Under the pieces are notes generated by a model. That model was given only the letters and a program-made list of their open reading frames with translations. It did not search any database and was not told the origin of the DNA. Position numbers and translations under genes: made by a program. A DNA stretch of 64,000 nt from Verpa conica (taxonomy: Eukaryota > Ascomycota > Pezizomycetes > Pezizales > Morchellaceae), in assembly GCA_033030425.1 (NCBI GenBank), contig JAUFSD010000001.1:1426001-1490000 (forward strand). Direction: 5' to 3'. Below, piece after piece: positions 37,201 through 50,437 of the stretch. Each line of letters begins with the position of its first letter. The first letter of the stretch is position 1.

Positions 37201-38463
37201 ATGAGGGAAAGGATTTGGCCGGGGTTACACCAACGAGTGTCCAATGCAACGGTGTCCGTATGCGCAGGTCCAATCATGGCTCAATTGGACAGGTGATAGT
37301 AACCTGCAGATATCAGAGGGAATATTGGGGAATTGCATTGCAGAAGTATACTAAAGATACCTGGGTTCTTTGACGCAAGCGGGCGTACGTTAAAAGGTTG
37401 AAAGATAGCAGCAATCGATCATATCATGCATTTGTACGCTATCAACCTCCTTCCGTGCCACTTGGCATGTGTAACAGCGGATTACCCCGATAATCCGGGG
37501 GATAAAGTAACTGCTCGTTCTACAGCCAGCTTCTATGTAACTGTCGTTTTCTTATACAAGGTCTCCGGGAAATCTTCCGGCAATACCCTTGACTTCAATG
37601 CTTCTCTCGACTCTTGTTAGCCGAGATAATACCTATGCCAGACTAGCTGATCGCTTACTTGAGGCTTACGAACCTCGTTCAAAAGACTCAATGCTTGTGA
37701 AGTCAAACACAACAGCTACCTGATCAAGTGACGCAGATTCCAGAGTCAGAGTGTTGCGCACTAGGATTGAGTTTGCCGATCATCTTTTCAGAAGTAGTGG
37801 ACTTTCGATCAAAACAGGAATCTACAATAAATTCTATAGGGAAAATGGCCTTGTGCCGGTAGAATTAATGAGCATGAGTCCAGTAACTTTTTATGGGTCT
37901 AAATCTCCAATGTCCTCTATTGGGACTGCTATTGGAGTTCCATGAAAGAACGTGCTTTTTCTGATGGGCCTTGTCATTTCTTCAAGACCCTGGATTTCAT
38001 TGGCTATGGACATGTTTATATCACAAGAAAAAAAACAAGGTTTTTTTTGGAGCTTACAGTGCTTACAATCTAGGCCAAGGCAGTGCAATAATGCGACTGG
38101 ATTTTCGATTTACTTGATGCTGTAGTTTTTTCAGGAGGGAAAGACATCAATCACCGTCTGCGTGAGAAAAGACTAGTTAGCATCTGCATCATTGTTCTAG
38201 GTAGCCGTTTCTCAAAATTACAGGCGTTGGTGCGTAAGGCACTTTCAAAGTTGCCACCACCCCATACCCTTTGCAAAAAACTCCGTCCTACCACAGCCTT
38301 GGTCTTGATTTTTAGCCAAGGTAGCAGTGTGCAACACTACTTAGGAGGCTCAACGGTTTCAACAATGAGACACCCATTCGGTTCTATTAAAGACCATCCC
38401 CCCTTGCAATTAATACCATCAGCAACGATCACCCACAGGGCCAAAGCAGAAGTATATATATTC
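31249..38463. other. Longest gene-free stretch
   Basis: 7.2 kb with no ORF I can support on either strand. It is AT-rich with many TATATA tracts. A hairpin at 32359-32439 is listed separately. Segments with higher GC (about 32990-33480) look different in composition but encode nothing recognisable. Confidence 0.55.
32359..32439. repeat. Imperfect 30-bp inverted repeat (hairpin)
   Basis: Arms 32359-32388 and 32409-32439 carry GGATCGA/TCGATCC and GGGATC-CCACCT complementary blocks with a short mismatched middle and a 20-nt loop. An overlapping smaller stem (TTTCTGG/CCAGAAA) lies at about 32421-32449. The origin is unknown. Confidence 0.5.
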
Positions 38464-39387
38464 ATGTCTCATCAGCCATTCCAACAGCAAACCCACCCTA
38501 ATATGACCTTCAACATGCATCGATATGGGGGCGCTTCCTTCACCGACCGCGACACAAAGATCAATTATCTAACGACAAACCACCTTGAGGAATACCAATT
38601 TTGTGGGGGGGCGAGTGCCTTGCCTAGGACAGGCGAAGACCCATTTAACACTTTGAACTACTCGTTTCCGATCAGTGGGCAAATCAGTCAAACCCCACAG
38701 ATATATACCCAGAATGAACCCATCAGTCTCATGCCTCTCCAAAATTGCAATAACCATCCTTATGGCCCAGGAGCCTCGTCTCAAGAGAGTTTCGGGTATG
38801 TCTACTCGCTAATCACTTTGAAAGTTTTTCAACTTCTAAGGAATGATTTAGCTGGTCGATTCCAGGGCCAGATTATTATACATCAAATCCTGAGACTTCA
38901 TCGCCCCATTCCGGCTCCACCAGCTCAACTTCCCCGTTGAACTCTCCATGTTCATCTATCAAAGATGATGGTTATGAGAGGGAGCCGAAAAAGTATGAAT
39001 TACTTTGACAATCAACCCTAACTTCTGTAATTCCTATGACTGACTGCTGGGTGGGGTTTGCGGAATTATAGGCGCAGATCTTCCAAGAAATCCCTTATTT
39101 GTGATTTAGATGATTGCAACAAGTCTTTTAAGAGAACCGCCGAGCTTATGAGGCATCAAGGGTCAGTACACCGCGAAACTCTCAACAGGAAGCCTATCCT
39201 CCTCCCTTGTAAATACCCAGGCTGCGCTCGTTCGGGGGAAAATGGATTTAAGCGGAAGGACAACTACATGCAACACCTCCGTGGTCCCCACAACGAGGTC
39301 ATCCCCAAGAGAAAGAGGGGCCGGGCTAGTCAGGCGATCTCATACACCCCAGAAATCGATATTCCACAATGGTCGTTCGGATATTAA
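38464..39387 (+). CDS. C2H2 zinc-finger protein
   Basis: Exons 38464-38795, 38852-38992 and 39072-39387, 262 residues. The first intron (donor GTATGT) is spliced to the TTTAG at 38851; the nearer CTAAG gives a different frame that ends before the finger exon. The second intron has branch CCCTAAC and donor GTATGA. The N-terminal half is Gln/Asn/Pro- and then Ser/Thr-rich and probably disordered. Two fingers follow: CDLDDCNKSFKRTAELMRH...H (C-X4-C-X12-H-X4-H) and CKYPGCARSGENGFKRKDNY...H-X4-H with a longer linker. A basic KRKRGR segment after them may be a nuclear signal. It is likely a sequence-specific transcription factor of the fungal type whose second finger reads GFKRKDN; targets are unknown. 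The upstream in-frame Met (38365) is less likely because TATATATTC lies between. Confidence 0.82.
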
Positions 39388-42300
39388 TCGTACCAGCTTC
39401 GATGACTCAGGTCACGAGATCAATAAGTCCTATGTGGACTCATAGATGGGCTCCAGAAGTAGAGGGGCGGACGACGCTTGCCTGGAACTACAATCATGAA
39501 ATGACCATCCCAAGCCTCCCGCCCCAAACACTCAGACTTTCGTATACGAGTCAGTCTATGACACACCTTTCCCGCTCTAATGGAGTTGCCGCTTTCTATC
39601 GAAAGAAATGCTTGTGCGGACTAGCGCGCGTCGAGGACGTTTATGTAACAATTTTAGATTCTCTTTTGAATTTTTCTTTTGTTGAATCGATTTCTAGCGC
39701 ATGACTTAATGTAGTTTATTAATTTCTGTAGACTAGTAAGGATTTATATTACCATTTTTACCTCTCGTACGCTGCCGGTATTAATAGTGCTAGCAACTCC
39801 TACAGTTATAAGAATAGTTGATCTAAAAAGCAAGAGTCCTAAGAGATTTTAATTCTTATGCTTCAGATGAAGGAAATGAGGGGAACATACGTGTGGCTAT
39901 ATATAACAACTGGATTGAGTCCTCACATGCATCCTAAGCTTCCTGGCTTCAATACGACTACAATATGCCGTCTGTGCGTACTTTTGGGTCATATTATTTC
40001 CTATGCCTCCTAATTCGACCCCTGTGGGTGGATCTCTAGATACAAGATCAGCTTTTAACTCTCAAAAACTGCATGTTAAACCAGTACCGTCATATAGCCA
40101 CTAACCCACAGCCAGGCAAGCACGGTTCGTGGCCACATAAACTCCTCCATGCTGTTCAGTGTACCAGCTTGCGACCTTTAGCATATTCCTCGACCTGTTG
40201 GCGATGTTGGTAAGACGTAGCTTCTGCAGCAGCGCACCGGACTAGATGGGTTCTCGCTGAGTCAGTGAGTCACGGGAATTCTAGCTTGTCATCCTCGCTA
40301 GGCAACAGTACGCTTTAGAGAGAAATGCAGGGGATGATTACCTCATTTTTTCAGCTCGCCAAAATATCTCTTTCCGTTCTTGATTCTGCTCCCCGTCTCT
40401 TCCATTGTTGAGTCATACACTCACTTCACGCGTTCATTCACACGACTCTATCCACCCTCGTCACACCAAGTGAAGTACGTGCAGCTTGTGATAGGATTAA
40501 TAAGCTATGTAGTATCTAGAGTAACAGTACTACCAGCCATAGATCTATGAATTTCTGTTAGAATTTCCAATCGCAGGGGTAAAATTAACATTGATATGAT
40601 AGGGAAGCTTAAGTGTCGTAGACTCCTCTACCGGTGTGTTTGTTTGAGAGCTGCTTAGGCGGTGGAAATTTGACAGATTATACTCTTTGGAGCGAAGAAA
40701 GTCTGATGGGCGTATGCCGATATTTGTAGCGAAAAACTTAACTATTATCTGTAACCTTGTATAGCTGAAGTTTATAGCCTTGCACACCTTCCATTATTTT
40801 GGGTTAGGGATTGCCTAGCTAGCTCTGGTATGATCTATCGATAGGGCTAATTCCAGTAGTGCCTTGTGAAGATCATTCAATACTACTGTAACAGGTGGTG
40901 ATTGCCTGAAAGAAAAAGCGTGCCTTGCTCAAATCTATCTGACTACACCGCTTTTAGCTGATGAAAGAATATGCAAGGTATACATCTACAAAAGCGGGCG
41001 GTTGCCTGGTGTAAAGGGGATGGTTGCCTTGTCATCATACAGCAACGTACAACATAACCCCACGATCAAGCACTAGAAATAACAGTTATGCATATTCTCA
41101 GGTTGCTTCTAAGTCTTTAGACATCGCATAGAATCTATGGTAACTATGTACTACCCTTGTTCCGGAGGGTAGATCCTCCGACTCTCTGCAATAAGCGTGA
41201 ACTTTAAGTTATTATCTGTAAGCTTCCGACATATTCCCACGCTTGTCAACTAGGTTGTGCAGTTCCCAGCACTGGTACCTGCAGAATAGCTATTGCATTT
41301 TTGTAGGGCTGAGCTCTTACTAGAGCCAAAGAGACGAGTATCCCGTAAGGATCCTCTACATGAACGTAGCTAGAAGAAACATCTAAAATTAGTAATCTGA
41401 AGGCTCAGATACCTACCCCTAAAGAATAAAAGAAAACATATCTTGACTCACAGTAAGAACGTTAATAAGTGAAGTATAGGCTCAGTTAGCGTATAGTGGG
41501 TTCGGCATATGGCATACAGATCAAAGGGCTGCCTGGTTTCGCTAGCGTTCGGTGCATGGTCATAGTTCTGGTAAATTAAAGTGAGAAATTAGTTAATATG
41601 GTATACACGGGGCGCTGCGGTCAGCTAGGCTTTCCTGCTCCTATATTCTAGGAATGTAACTTAGGATCGATCCAGTAATTACCATTAAAATACGCCGTAT
41701 AGTAAAGCTGGGAGTTCTCATATAGGCTGGGGGTTATTCTATTGGTTGATGGAAAGCTGATGAGGTTACCTCAACACACAAACGTACGTATAGTTAATGC
41801 AGTGGGCTTGTGCTTATCTTTCGGCCGATCTCGAGATGGGCATGAATGCTACTAGCTACAAGAAAAATAATCTCAGCTAATCTCAGTAAAAAGGCGATCA
41901 TACGGTTTCAATAAAGGCCACATCTCTTGTCAATAAGATCTTATGCATGTCAGATGTAGATCGATCAAACTCTATATATTACATTAAATATTAGCCTAGT
42001 CAGAAGAAAAAACATGCATAATCGACTGCATGAGAAACATAAAGTAGCTAACTACTTGTTTATGTTCTAAATAGACATTTAGCCTAACTCCTTCACATTT
42101 TTATTTATATGCGAAGTCCAAGGTTAATTGTGAGGCTGAATTCTTTCAAGGCTGATCAACCACGTTTAATTAGTGTCACGCCGTAACTATCCACAAACCG
42201 TTTGAGTCTGACACGGAGCCCCCTCTAGTAAGAACGGCCATGAAACTTAAAAGATTTAATTAAGGACAGCCCAGAGTGAAGTTTCAGTTAAGCACGTCGC

Positions 42301-43745
42301 GTAAGTGGGGATCTACAGCTAGCTACACCGGCTCACGCTCGGTACTTGAGCAACTATTACCGCCGGCAACGAGTCAAGATTCGTTTTTTCTTCCGCATCA
42401 CTTTCCCACACAGCCAAGATCTACGGTCCTATTATATTGATTATTCAGCGCTAATATAGTAGTAGTAAGCTCTATAGTCATAGGCGGACGACGTTTTGAG
42501 AATGGTCTGGGTCTACACACCAAAAAAACTCTAAAATTCCTATACCATACACATGCGGCCCGCCCCAAATGCCACCCGGTTACGAGGAGATAAATTTCTC
42601 TTCAAGGGTATATCTTTGGCTGTGGTGGTACGCGATACATGGTGCCATACTCTACCAGAATAGTTTATATTCTAAGATCTAGCTAGAGTGAATGTGATTG
42701 TGTTACTTTCTTTAACCTTGTTATGATAGTGGTATAAGATCTTATCCGTTAGTTGCCCCTCTAGTTTCTGCATAGCCCCATTCATAATTATCCCGTTTTA
42801 ATTTATGGCCAGGACCTAGCTAGTCATTTCAAAGGTTGTTTCCGCCTGCAGATCTATTCCGGCCTACATCAACTTTTTCTATATATGGTGGCCCATGAGG
42901 TCACTTTGGTATTCAATGGGCATGTGTATGCATGTGTAAACCATTAATCCTAGCTTGTCGAGTGACCTACCATGACTGATACTCTCAAAGGTAATCTTAT
43001 TCGCCTCATTTTATACCAATCGGCTAGAGATGCGTACCTTATTTCCTAGTCCTGTTAGAAAGCTCTAGATAGTAGCTGAAGGTCTATAGGTAAATACGTT
43101 GCCATTGATCTCCTATAGTCTATAAGGCAGTCCTAGGGCATCCCACTCAGGGTAGGTATAGTCTATCTATATATACCCACCTCCGATGTGAGTTCAGTTT
43201 GTAATTGAATTTGAATCGATCGCATAAATACGAGCCGCTATGAAACACTTAGATATCTAGCCCTCAAAAATAGTGATATCTGATGCAAGAAGGGTGATAT
43301 GAGTAAAAAGTGAGTAGGTAATTATCAATGATATCTAGCTAGGAGATACCAGGAGATATCAGGGATGATCATATGACCACATCTATATCTAATAAAGGAG
43401 CATTGCGTAAACTCCTCGCAGCACTTGAGTATAAAACAAGGTTCTGGACTCTCGATTTACACTTTTGTGAAACGTCTAAATAAATCCTATAGACTATACA
43501 CAAATCACTCGATCATCGCCTATAGCTAACTCTACTTCAAAACCTACATTGCCACTGTAGCCGGAGCTAAATTCCACCCTGCGAGAGTACTTTGAGTAAC
43601 TATGAGCACATTAATACACAAGTGACACGTGTATCAAGCCAAGTTTCGGTGCGGGTCTAAGGAGCACCCTCGAGTCGCACACCCTCAGAAAATTTAAATT
43701 AAATTCTTCACAACCTCTGACAGCACCCCCGTAGCCCGAGAGCTT

Positions 43746-43832
43746 TTTGAGAACGGACTGCATGTGCATATTATTGGGATCCTAGCCTTCATCTGGAGAC
43801 TAAATTGTATGCGGATCTAGTCCGTTCTCAAA
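43746..43832. mobile_element. MITE-like element family B, copy 1
   Basis: 87 bp bounded by perfect 14-bp inverted repeats, TTTGAGAACGGACT at 43746-43759 and its complement at 43819-43832. An inner GCATA/TATGC pair extends the potential hairpin. A diverged second copy lies about 150 bp downstream. No ORF and no clear target-site duplication. Confidence 0.68.
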
Positions 43833-43983
43833 GCGTGATCGAGTGATTACGAGTACTCACAAAGTCAGAGACACATTCCAGGATTCTAATCAAGGAAATC
43901 CCTTGATGAAATAATACGAGCAACCTTGAAACAAGATGAATGCATGAAGACGTACAGTACGTATACTCGTAATTAGATAACGT

Positions 43984-44075
43984 TTTAGGAACGGACTGCA
44001 TGTGAAATAATGTAGGAACCTTAGACCTCCTCTAGACTTTGGGCGATATATATGCGGACCTAGTTCATTCACAAA
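43984..44075. mobile_element. MITE-like element family B, diverged copy 2
   Basis: Same orientation as the copy at 43746. It shares GGAACGGACTGCATGTG at the left and ATGCGGA-CTAGT-C-TTC-CAAA at the right. The right inverted repeat is eroded chiefly by C-to-T and G-to-A changes, so the termini no longer pair well. Confidence 0.62.
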
Positions 44076-45269
44076 ATGCTTTCCGATCACAAGTAGGGAT
44101 CGAGAGCTAAGTCACAGTGGTGCCTTAATGTCACAAATGGGCTGAAACAGATCATATGAATAAAGCACTGGGCCTCAGGCTGCAGCTAGCTCTTATGTAT
44201 AGTTGGCTTAATTACCTAAACGATATCTGGCCGGTACCAAGCGGAGGACTATAGCGATGAAATATTGGTCGAAACATTTACATAGAAAATAACTTTAGTT
44301 AATTATGAGCCCCCCAGCTTGTATGGCCCAAACTCCAAAAATTCAACAATGATAAGCTAGTTATTATCTAAAACCCTAGTTAGATTATTGTTGCCTAACC
44401 TCCCTAAATTTTAACAGTACGTACGTAAGCTCCACCTAACGCATGTAACGCAGCATAGAAAACCCATAATAACTTTAATTCTAGAGTAATTTGGTTAACT
44501 TATACTTCTTACTTGTCGAACTATCGATGAGCGTTTAGAGCTTACTAATATATAGATTCGTGACATAATCAAGGTGTTGGTTTATTATAGGCTTTATATT
44601 AATCAATCCCATTGTTTCTACAAGCGCAATGGCGCTAGCTACTGATCTGAGTAGATGCAATAGTTTTTAGCCTTGAACAATATGGCTTACTAACTCTAAC
44701 CGATGGAGAAATACTGACCATGATACATGGTATCTCTCTATTCTTTATGGAGATATCTTCAAGATCAGACTATGACCTGTAGAATCGAATACCCAGTAAC
44801 TCTCTCAGGGGCCTATAAATATTTACGCTTCCCCTAGGGTTGCTATAGGCACCTACGACTTGAGCACGTATACGGCTACGCCCATCTGGCTAGGTGAAGA
44901 GGCCCAGCTAATTAAATTGTACTAGGTAGGTACCAAGCAGCACAGAGCAAGCTAGTGTTTCCATAGTAGTATGAAATGTTATCTACACCATAGAATATCA
45001 GCGTCTTGATCTTGACGCCCGAAGTTCTTATGTGCGACTGTACTTCCTAACATAAACTGAAATTCGAGTTGTACCCAAAGTCACATGGGTTAGGGTTATG
45101 TTAATGCAACTCCACAAACCGGGTACAGCTTCCAACTTTTGATTGAACAGAGGATGGGCCACCCTTGCATCTCGCCAGTTCCATGGCCCCTCCACTTCCC
45201 CAGTTCACATGGGCACAACTTCAACTCATTCAAACATCCGCTTTCCCTCCACGATAAAGAAGTAAGCAA

Positions 45270-46102
45270 ATGGACCAAGCTCCTGGTTCATATAGCCCAC
45301 TAACACCGCGTCCAAAACACCGCTCGGTTCCTTACCCCACATCGCCCAGAATGTCAGAGTCTCCTTTTAAACCTACATCGTCGCTTCGGCATCGAAGGCA
45401 GAGCTCGACAGTCATGTCGCCAGGGCTGACTATGTCACCCAGTAGCTATGGTAGCGATACCGAATGGCGGGGAAACGGTAACGTAGAAGCAGCAAGCAGA
45501 AACCTAGGAGATGTTATGGGCAGAGAAGGGGGAAGAGGGGATATAGGGAACACAGATGATGAAGATTTGGGAAGGATCGCGCAAGCTATGGTACTAACTA
45601 ATTCAACCCTACAAAAACCTTCTTTCGTTGCTAATTATTTAATACTGGTCATCCAAAAAAGACTCTCCTCTCGCTTCACCCCACTCAAAATAGTGGCGCC
45701 CCCCAGTTCTCGCCATCCGCGACACCTGGGTATACACCAGCATCCTCGAACGGCTTAGCGCCTTGGCCGTCACCCGAAGAATTTCTAAAGGAATCTCTAC
45801 GCCAATCTCTTTCTGCACTTCACGCGCTGAGCCGCATTAAGTGCCTTGTTGAAAACCTTCCTAGTAATGGAGAGGAGGAGGAAGAGGAAGGAGAAGGAGA
45901 AATAGCGCAAGTAATGGGTTTGTATGACCGTGCGGTTGGTGAGATGAAAGCGGCTGGGGAAGTATTGGTATTCAGCTCCTACCTCGGTTTACCTATATTT
46001 CGTTTCTGTCTGACCTGGCGGGACGGGATTGGATAGCATTGGGCCCAACATTATCTATCTAAGGAGAAAGAAGCTGTACGAGAACGCCTTTTAAAGGGAT
46101 AG
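45270..46102 (+). CDS. Conserved low-complexity protein, function unknown
   Basis: Exons 45270-45590, 45662-45961 and 46037-46102, all phase 0, 228 residues. The first 100 residues are Ser/Pro/Arg-rich and look disordered (for example TPRPKHRSVPYPTSPRMSES), with GSDTEWRGNGN and NLGDVMG blocks that I associate with unnamed ascomycete proteins. The second exon carries PSPEEFLKESLRQSLSALHALSRIKCLVEN, a likely helix, then an acidic run GEEEEEEGEGE. Splicing the last 75-bp intron (donor GTATTG, branch CTGACC, acceptor GATAG) gives HWAQHYLSKEKEAVRERLLKG. Reading through instead ends at 46036 with a hydrophobic tail, which I think less likely. Many SP/TP sites suggest kinase regulation. I do not recognise a function. 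Confidence 0.7.
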
Positions 46103-49100
46103 ACCGTTATCTTTACCCCTATGAATGGGAGAAATGATGACACTTACGTTTGGTCTATCTCCCGAGTACATTGGAAATTGGGAATAAGATATCGAGCGGC
46201 AGTATGTGACTAAATGCACCCTTAACCATATCCATGTACTAATCACCTCCAGCACTTGAGTCCAGGATATTCTCAACATTCGCTTATATGTAAATACCTT
46301 TGGCGTTTGGACCGTTGGCAGTGTTTTTTTTTGTTATGCGATCTCTGTATTACCGTATTTTATAAATCTATATAGACCAGTATGAGAGGTACATATCCAT
46401 GTACTTATGAATAATCATCATCATGAGAGGTACATATGTATGGAGTGCACATAAGGTATTAATAATAAAATACGAACCGTTGTAGTGACCGGTTCGGCAT
46501 GAGATATAAAACTTACAGCCGGAAGCAAAAGAACCTCAAGTTAATTAAGAAACAGTGTTTCCCATGTAATTGAGAAGATTTGATCAAACGACCCTTTGTA
46601 TAGGAAATTCCAAGTTCAACTGTGCCTACAGAATATGTAGTTATAATACTTACAAGTATACCGTATGCCTACTCAATCACTGAAATTTGGCGCAAGACTA
46701 CCCTATATATCAAGCTATGTAGGTATATATATAGCTACATAGGTTTCCAGCACCACACCTCACCGCAACCTCAAGAACTCCTAATCCCTATAATGAGTAT
46801 ATATAAGGCAACTATACACCATATCTACAGAACCTATAAGGATTAACTGTTATATGAGAAGTTGTATTATTACAGAACCTCTCACATTCAAGTTGTAATT
46901 TGTTACTACTCCGACGCTGATTCATCCGCAAGTACGAACTATTAAATTGAATCCTTAAACTATAAAATGACTTTTCATAGTGGTTTTTCCTAGTGATAAC
47001 GGATGACTGGCTAATTAAATGAAGTACCCTGCAATTAACCCTCTCCCCTAACCCTTATATTCCGACTAGCAAAAACCCTAGCAGTACTGAGAGTTCTACT
47101 AACAGAAGTCAAATATCATATTAACTACCGTCGAGTTCCAGTAGGAGCTATTCTTTACAAAGGCCTGATCTTATAACACGGCACTTCTATACATACTGCT
47201 GGTTATCGCCAGCTTTGACATATGACTACGGTAGAAGAGTTCGGCAGGTGCCGAACCCTGGTTAGGTATATATAGTAAGCAATATATTACTAGAGGGCCA
47301 AGAAACTAGTTATTTCCCCTTCCTATATAGGCCAGTCATTATATCCTGGCCCCCAGAAAGCGAACTGTTATAGCAAATTAAAAGCCAAAGATCTATATAG
47401 TTACCCGCTCACATGTCTACAAGTGGCAGGAGCCTATTGCTTTCTATATCTAGTTTATGAGTTATTCTGCATGTATGTCCCCCACTACGATATGTATATC
47501 TCATGATCGGGGACTTTCCGTCAAGATGGTACATTTCTCATGTAGTTTTTACGGCATATGGCGGCCCCGTAGACCAAATAACCCCGCAGTCCCATCTCAA
47601 CCTCCCGGTCCAAGTACAAGCTAGCATAATTGAGACTTGATGTAATTTATTTCAATATTTTTTATCTACCCTACTACCAAGTCTTTCTTTAATCATATAG
47701 AAGTACTTTACCCTTTTCCCTACCCTTTCCGCTCCCTTACCATTTCCCCCACCCTTTTGCCTACTATTTAATTATGAGGTAATATAGACAAAGAATCAAG
47801 CCAGAAAATATCAACAAATAGTCTATATGATAAGTGGTCTGAATAGCGCTGAGCTACAGAGATTCAACTCCCATTGGGCTGGGTTTTTTTTAGCAGAGTA
47901 AATACTTGGAAAATGTGTAAGTTATTTTGTTGGGTAAATTGTTGAGTAAAGCATCCAATTTCCCTTAATGTCCTTTTCATAACACACTAAAATACTCTTT
48001 TACCTAGTATCTACCTATACAAAATATGATTCATTTAAATACCCTCTGCTGAATCATTTCTATGGTTTGGTAGAGGCACTATATAGCTAGGGTATATAGG
48101 GTGAGATCTCAACCAATGATTTAATATTACCTCTGTAGAACCCAGGATAGCCTCCGCTTTAAGAATATCCGAGGCCATTCAATCTATAGGCATATGTACA
48201 ACACACCATTTCCTACAGATAACCTAAGGTAGATATATACAATATAATTAGGAGATTTTACCAGGAACCCATGGCTTGCCTCGAAAGCTTACCCCACTCT
48301 TCTAATCTATTATGTGGCGCACCGCTGCTAGGTATATACCTTAGTCTCGAATAAAGTTGGTAACACAAATCCAGCTATTCTTAGGTATTAATCCTTATGT
48401 CTTGTGCAACTCCAGTACGCCCACTTCTTCTGAGTGCTCTTCAATGACTGATGGCCGCTACTTTGAGCTCTAATACGCAGCGCAAAACTCTATTCCTCAA
48501 ACTAGTAAGAGTCTAGGGGTCAAATATATATATCAATTACACACCAGTATAACATATACACATACTGCTATCTGATATTTTAAGAATGATGGCTTGTAGG
48601 TAGTATACTTAGGCCAAGCGATATTCAAACCCAAGCTTTATTGCGGCTACACTAGAAAAGGGGTAAATTAGCTTATTAGGGCTCGGCTCTGATCGTTCTG
48701 CTGGATCGCGGTTGTTCTTGCGACACTCGGTACATCCGTGCATATCCTATATACAAGCTGGGAAACGCTTAGCGGGATGAACCATGGTGGGCGACACTAC
48801 CCTACAAGTTACACGAGATTTGCTCCCGAATATGGAACCGGATTTCCCAGGCACGGATCAGCTTCCAACTATCGCATGCGCAGTCCAGATAACTTTACTC
48901 GAGGGGTTACAAGCTCCCATGTGGCGAGTTTTCGCCTAACCCCATTGTTACTATTACTCCCCCCAGCACCGGCGTTTATAGGCACATGCTTCTCTAATGC
49001 CTACAGAAGCTCGGTAAACAACCGAAGTTTCACCCTTGATGTAGAAGCGTCTGGCAAATCTGACCAAATGGGGGCTCATGGTCATGAGTCTCGATGCCGA

Positions 49101-50437
49101 CGGAAAGAATCCCCGGCCCAGGGTTTTAGCTACTTATCCTTATGCCTCCGGGAAGTTTTTGGGACTGGCTACAAAATAATTAGTAGTATACTTCCATTTC
49201 CCTAGAGTAAAATTATATTAGGTCTCTATATACTTATAATTTAGTTAGATTCTATATAACTATTGTATTAGTGGCTGATATATATGCCTAGCTAAGCCAG
49301 TTACAGGCCTCCTAAGGAAGTCGATACCCGATATTCCCTTGGCGCTACTTGGCATAAATAGCGGGATATATCCGGCTGTTAGTTTCGCCCACCTAGGTTT
49401 CCCCTGTATAAACCAGGGTCATAACCTATCACTCACCTTCCAAACTTTCACTGATTTAGGGGTCCAGTGTAACTCGAGGTATGTCCCATCTGAAACATTT
49501 TCTAAGTCAGTATTAGGCTTCAGTATGATCACACCCCCACAAATGCCAAGAAGTCAATACCGACTTTCGTTAGCGCTGTGCTCGGTTTTGCTTATACACT
49601 TGCAACTCCCGAATAACTTTTGTAGATCTCAAAATTCGGAGGTTCGCCGAAGTAAGGTGCAGATGGGGGAACGGGTTATCCAACAGAGTGCCGGGGCGAC
49701 AGGGTCAGATGTCAACTGCTCGTACTAAAAACCACCCATTTATCAACTCTGCTTACATGTTTCCTCCACTAACACCCCTTCTTAGAATTTGATTAGGATG
49801 TGGGGGTTGATTTTTTTGTGTATCACGCGGGCCATAGTACTAGCTAAGCTATACGTGCATTGATATGGGATGTGGTCTGTGAAACTTTCCACTAACGAGG
49901 CGTAAGATTGTGTGATCTCTGGCCATAGCTTCTTAAAGGCCTAGAGCTTACAGGAAACTCTTATAATATTACTAACCCATATGGCAGATTAAATTCAATG
50001 ATCTAAGCTGTGCCTCATACAAGCTTAAGCGGCACAACCCCTGGTACGATCATAAGTTCAGCAAAATATACTTCACATTTAGCCAAACTTAAACTACAGC
50101 TACACAGTAAACTTTGCGTAGAGGACAGCCTTTTGATCCATGTAGATACTTCGGCAGTCAGTGAGACAAGAAATGCCTTAGTACTTGCGTCTTTTGAAAC
50201 TTTACAACCGTACCTGCTTAATTACGAAAAGTCCTACGGATCGTGTAGGAAGGGGGGGGGGGGGAACTATATAAGAGCCTTTTGGCCTTAGATCTAGTCT
50301 CTAGTTCTAGCTCTACACGCACTGTGAGCTGTTCTGTCGCTCCTAAGCTGTGACATTCTACTGGCACTTCTGCCCTTTCTTCCCGGTTCCTTATATCTTT
50401 GCCAACTTAAGAGGCTTCCACGACTCTTTTCGACAAT
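46103..50437. other. Intergenic, no gene supported
   Basis: 4.3 kb. Two plus-strand ORFs of 155 codons (48738-49205) and 129 codons (49339-49728) lie in a locally GC-richer segment, but neither shows domains, coding-like composition or linking splice sites, so they are not called. A G13 run lies at 50252-50264. Confidence 0.5.
50252..50264 (+). repeat. G13 homopolymer
   Basis: Thirteen G, about 175 bp upstream of the start codon of the secreted PKD-domain gene. Confidence 0.95.

Larger units (their letters stand above)
39388..45269. other. Intergenic, contains a duplicated repeat
   Basis: 5.9 kb, no gene supported. Numerous CTAGCTAG palindromes are present (about 40814, 42318 and 43353). 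The two related repeat copies near 43.7-44.1 kb are listed separately. Confidence 0.55.

Noticed and set aside
48738..49728. Two plus-strand ORFs of 155 and 129 codons
   Set aside because: No domains, no signal or helix pattern, no splice sites joining them; long for chance in AT-rich DNA, but the segment is locally GC-richer, which lengthens chance ORFs.
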